Source: Chitinophaga sancti
GTDB lineage: Bacteria > Bacteroidota > Bacteroidia > Chitinophagales > Chitinophagaceae
Direction of reading: 5' to 3'
DNA: 64,000 nucleotides
Assembly (NCBI RefSeq): GCF_034424315.1
Contig: NZ_CP139972.1
Span: forward strand, 2,542,001-2,606,000
Positions 62,361 to 64,000 of the stretch are shown here, piece after piece (the first letter of the stretch is position 1; every line of letters starts with the position of its first letter). The notes beneath the pieces are model-generated. The model did no database searches. It was given only the letters and a program-made list of their open reading frames with translations, and was not told where the DNA came from. The position numbers and the translations under genes are program-made.

Positions 62361-62699
62361 ATGAATCGTAAACGGTCTAAGCCAATCCATGTGGAACAGC
62401 ATGGAAAGGGCATAAAAAAAGCCCAGGAAGAGCAGTATGCAAACCCCTTCGCAGAAATGTTCTGGAAGGTAAACGGTATCCCTGTTGACGCTAGGGAGAT
62501 GATCTGTAAACAATGCGACTGGAGCGTTCCGACTTTCTACCGAAAGTTACGGGTAGCTACACGTCCTCCAGGTAAGGACAACAGCAGAGTGCGTGGCGTA
62601 AGCAGTGCAGAATTAACCAGCATTAAAGCAATTTATGTGCAGGTGTTTGAAGACATGTTAGCTAAATTAAAAGCAATTAATCTAAAGGATTCAAAATAA
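62361..62699 (+). CDS. Small basic protein with a helix-turn-helix-like core
   Basis: 112 residues, basic N-terminus (MNRKRSKPIHVEQHGKG), no signal peptide. Residues about 46-66 (MICKQCDWSVPTFYRKLR) look like a helix-turn-helix in which WSVPTFYRKLR would be the recognition helix; the C-terminal third is an amphipathic helix (IKAIYVQVFEDMLAKLKAI) that could dimerise. No known family was recognised. Monocistronic, with an upstream dyad at 62315-62334, so an autoregulated transcription factor is possible but not shown. Confidence 0.65.
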   Translation: MNRKRSKPIHVEQHGKGIKKAQEEQYANPFAEMFWKVNGIPVDAREMICKQCDWSVPTFYRKLRVATRPPGKDNSRVRGVSSAELTSIKAIYVQVFEDMLAKLKAINLKDSK

Positions 62700-62739
62700 T
62701 TCAACCTGTTTATTTCCACAAGCACTGCTGAAGCTTTTT

Positions 62740-62845
62740 ACCGGGGCTGATTAAAAAATAAAATGAATGCGCTGTGATTTGCGTCAAAGCCATTTCGTCT
62801 CCATCACCCACCCGGGAGGGAGTACCCTTTTTTATCAGCCCCGGT
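62740..62845. repeat. Long inverted repeat between the small gene and the serine hydrolase
   Basis: Left arm ACCGGGGCTGATTAAAAAA (62740-62758) and right arm, inverted, ACCGGGGCTGATAAAAAA (62828-62845), one insertion apart, separated by about 70 bp. Each arm has a GC block next to an A/T run. As RNA it forms a long stem that would also serve as terminator for both convergent genes. The inner 70 bp include CACCCACCCGGGAGGG and no gene. Confidence 0.55.
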
Positions 62846-62848
62846 TTA

Positions 62849-64000
62849 TTATTTTTTCAGGTTACGGATGATCTGTTCACCTACTGCATCTGCAAAATTT
62901 ACTGAATTCACTAGTATTACAACTGCGGTATTCGCAGCTGTATCGGCCAGTAAAAAGGAGCGGCAACCACCGGTACTACCGTTGTGAAACAGTAATTCAT
63001 CCTGGTGCTGGTAACGGATCCAGGCCAGGCCTATTTTGGTGGTACCATCATCAAATACCGGCTGGTGCGCCAGTGCTACTGCCTGATGCAAGGGGTCCTT
63101 TCCCTGTTCCAGCTGCAGAACAGCATACCTCAGCAGGTCTTTCGCATCTGATCTGACAGCACCTGCAGCTTGCAGGCTGTTAAAATTCCAGATCTCCACA
63201 GGATTCAATCCGCTATCATAACCCTGCGCAGCTGCAGCACTTACGCTGACGCCTGTATGCGTTAATTGCAGTGGGCCGGTGATATATTTTGACAGCAAAT
63301 CTGCATACTGCATTCCGTATACTCTTTCCAGCAATACACCCAGTAATCCAAATCCGAAATTACTGTATGCAAATACCTTACCCGGTGCTGTGGAGGGCGT
63401 TGCCGTTTTCAGATAGCTAAACAGGTGTGCCTGGTCATAGTGTTCATACGGCTGTTCGTTTTTAGTTATATCCAGGTTAGAAGGCAGCCTGGGAAATCCC
63501 GAGGTATGGCTGGCCAGATGCCTGAATGTAATGCCTTTTAATGCAGGATTAGCGGCCACAGAATCAGGAAGAAATGTAGTAATGGACTGATCCAGGCTTA
63601 GCTTTTTCTGGTTAACAGCCAGGGCCAGCAAGGTGCCTGTAAATGTCTTGGAGAGAGAACCTATTTCATACACAAGGCGGTTGTCAGGCAGCGTATCTGC
63701 ATCCAGGCGGGGAAGGCCGTAATTGTAATAAAAATCCTGCCCCCTGTAATGTACGCCGACGCTGAGTCCTACAATACCCGATTGATTGATATAAGGTCTT
63801 ATAGCAGCTTCCACAATGCTGTCGGGGTGACTTTTCAGGGGATTGTCAGAAAGTACCGGCGTTTGAGGTGCTGCTGGCTTTTTCTTCCTGGCATCTTCAA
63901 AGAAGAAGATTTCCATTTTCCCGGTAGCATCCAGCTTTGCATACACATTCAGCGGTATAATGCTGTTTACGTTGTAGGCATTGATACCATCCCGGCTACC
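62849..64000 (-). CDS. Serine hydrolase, class C beta-lactamase fold (5' part outside window)
   Basis: 384 codons visible with no stop before the window edge, so the N-terminus lies beyond 64000; a GTG at 63946 is not needed as start. Residues before the domain (NAYNVNSIIPLNVYAKLDAT, EIFFFED) look like the end of an N-terminal beta domain. The beta-lactamase domain has SxxK in YEIGSLSKTFTGTL, YxN in AYSNFGFGLLGVLLERVYG and HNGSTGG in place of KTG. Such proteins act as peptidases or esterases on peptidoglycan or small substrates; beta-lactam resistance is not implied. Signal peptide not visible. Confidence 0.9.
   Translation of the reverse strand, partial: GSRDGINAYNVNSIIPLNVYAKLDATGKMEIFFFEDARKKKPAAPQTPVLSDNPLKSHPDSIVEAAIRPYINQSGIVGLSVGVHYRGQDFYYNYGLPRLDADTLPDNRLVYEIGSLSKTFTGTLLALAVNQKKLSLDQSITTFLPDSVAANPALKGITFRHLASHTSGFPRLPSNLDITKNEQPYEHYDQAHLFSYLKTATPSTAPGKVFAYSNFGFGLLGVLLERVYGMQYADLLSKYITGPLQLTHTGVSVSAAAAQGYDSGLNPVEIWNFNSLQAAGAVRSDAKDLLRYAVLQLEQGKDPLHQAVALAHQPVFDDGTTKIGLAWIRYQHQDELLFHNGSTGGCRSFLLADTAANTAVVILVNSVNFADAVGEQIIRNLKK

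Noticed and set aside
1..64000. CRISPR array, tRNA, rRNA, insertion sequence or prophage
   Set aside because: No regularly spaced direct repeats, no cloverleaf with conserved arms, no transposase, integrase or phage structural motif was noticed in either strand.

Overview
The window reads as chromosome of a soil-type Bacteroidota, most likely a Chitinophaga-like member of the Chitinophagaceae. The basis is two SusC/SusD pairs each headed by an ECF sigma factor and a FecR anti-sigma factor, many secreted or lipoprotein glycoside hydrolases, an Oar-like TonB-dependent receptor, weak Shine-Dalgarno signals and several TTTG-N19-TAnnTTTG promoters. No tRNA, rRNA, CRISPR array, insertion sequence or phage gene was recognised. 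Family and genus calls come from motif reading, not from searches.

Layout. 1-5300: an RND efflux operon (adaptor plus inner-membrane pump, the pump cut by the window edge) followed upstream by AraC- and MarR-type regulators; two identical 18-bp palindromes flank marR, and a related half-site lies ahead of the adaptor. 5375-12304: a MutS2-like ATPase without Smr domain, a lipoprotein MsrA, an unknown protein, a CE2-like esterase, a cellobiose-2-epimerase-like AGE enzyme and two small membrane proteins. 12416-19804 (minus): a first polysaccharide-utilisation locus (sigma, FecR, SusC with STN domain, SusD-like, GH43-like enzyme) whose enzyme gene carries an in-frame stop. 19928-28698: a compact ethanolamine operon (permease, EutB, EutC), a tricorn-type protease, a GNAT acetyltransferase and an amino-acid permease. 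28977-31793: VOC/PhnB-like, AI-2E-family and DinB-like proteins and a DUF1877-like protein. 31911-37218: a GH29 alpha-L-fucosidase and an Oar-like receptor.

37318-38384 is a gene graveyard: the C-terminal remnant of a large KatE-type catalase with several frameshifts faces the N-terminal remnant of an MmgE/PrpD gene, with a strong hairpin between them. 38525-43246 is a six-gene stressosome operon: RsbR, RsbS, RsbT, an ATPase-PP2C fusion, a PAS histidine kinase with a degenerate RsbT-like N-terminus, and a single-domain response regulator. No sigma-B-like gene is present, so the output is probably the phosphorelay.

43247-62023 is the second, larger PUL. On the minus strand, GH51, GH2, a secreted alpha/beta hydrolase with an N-terminal STN-like domain, a beta-helix (GH141-like) protein, GH78 and GH127 form one enzyme block. 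On the plus strand, diverging from a shared 290-bp region, are a sigma factor, FecR, SusC and SusD. The enzymes point to an arabinose-, galactose- and rhamnose-containing plant glycan such as complex pectin or arabinogalactan. A 13-bp motif is shared by the GH51 and GH78 upstream regions. The window ends with a small putative DNA-binding protein, a long inverted repeat and a serine hydrolase (class C beta-lactamase fold) cut by the right edge.
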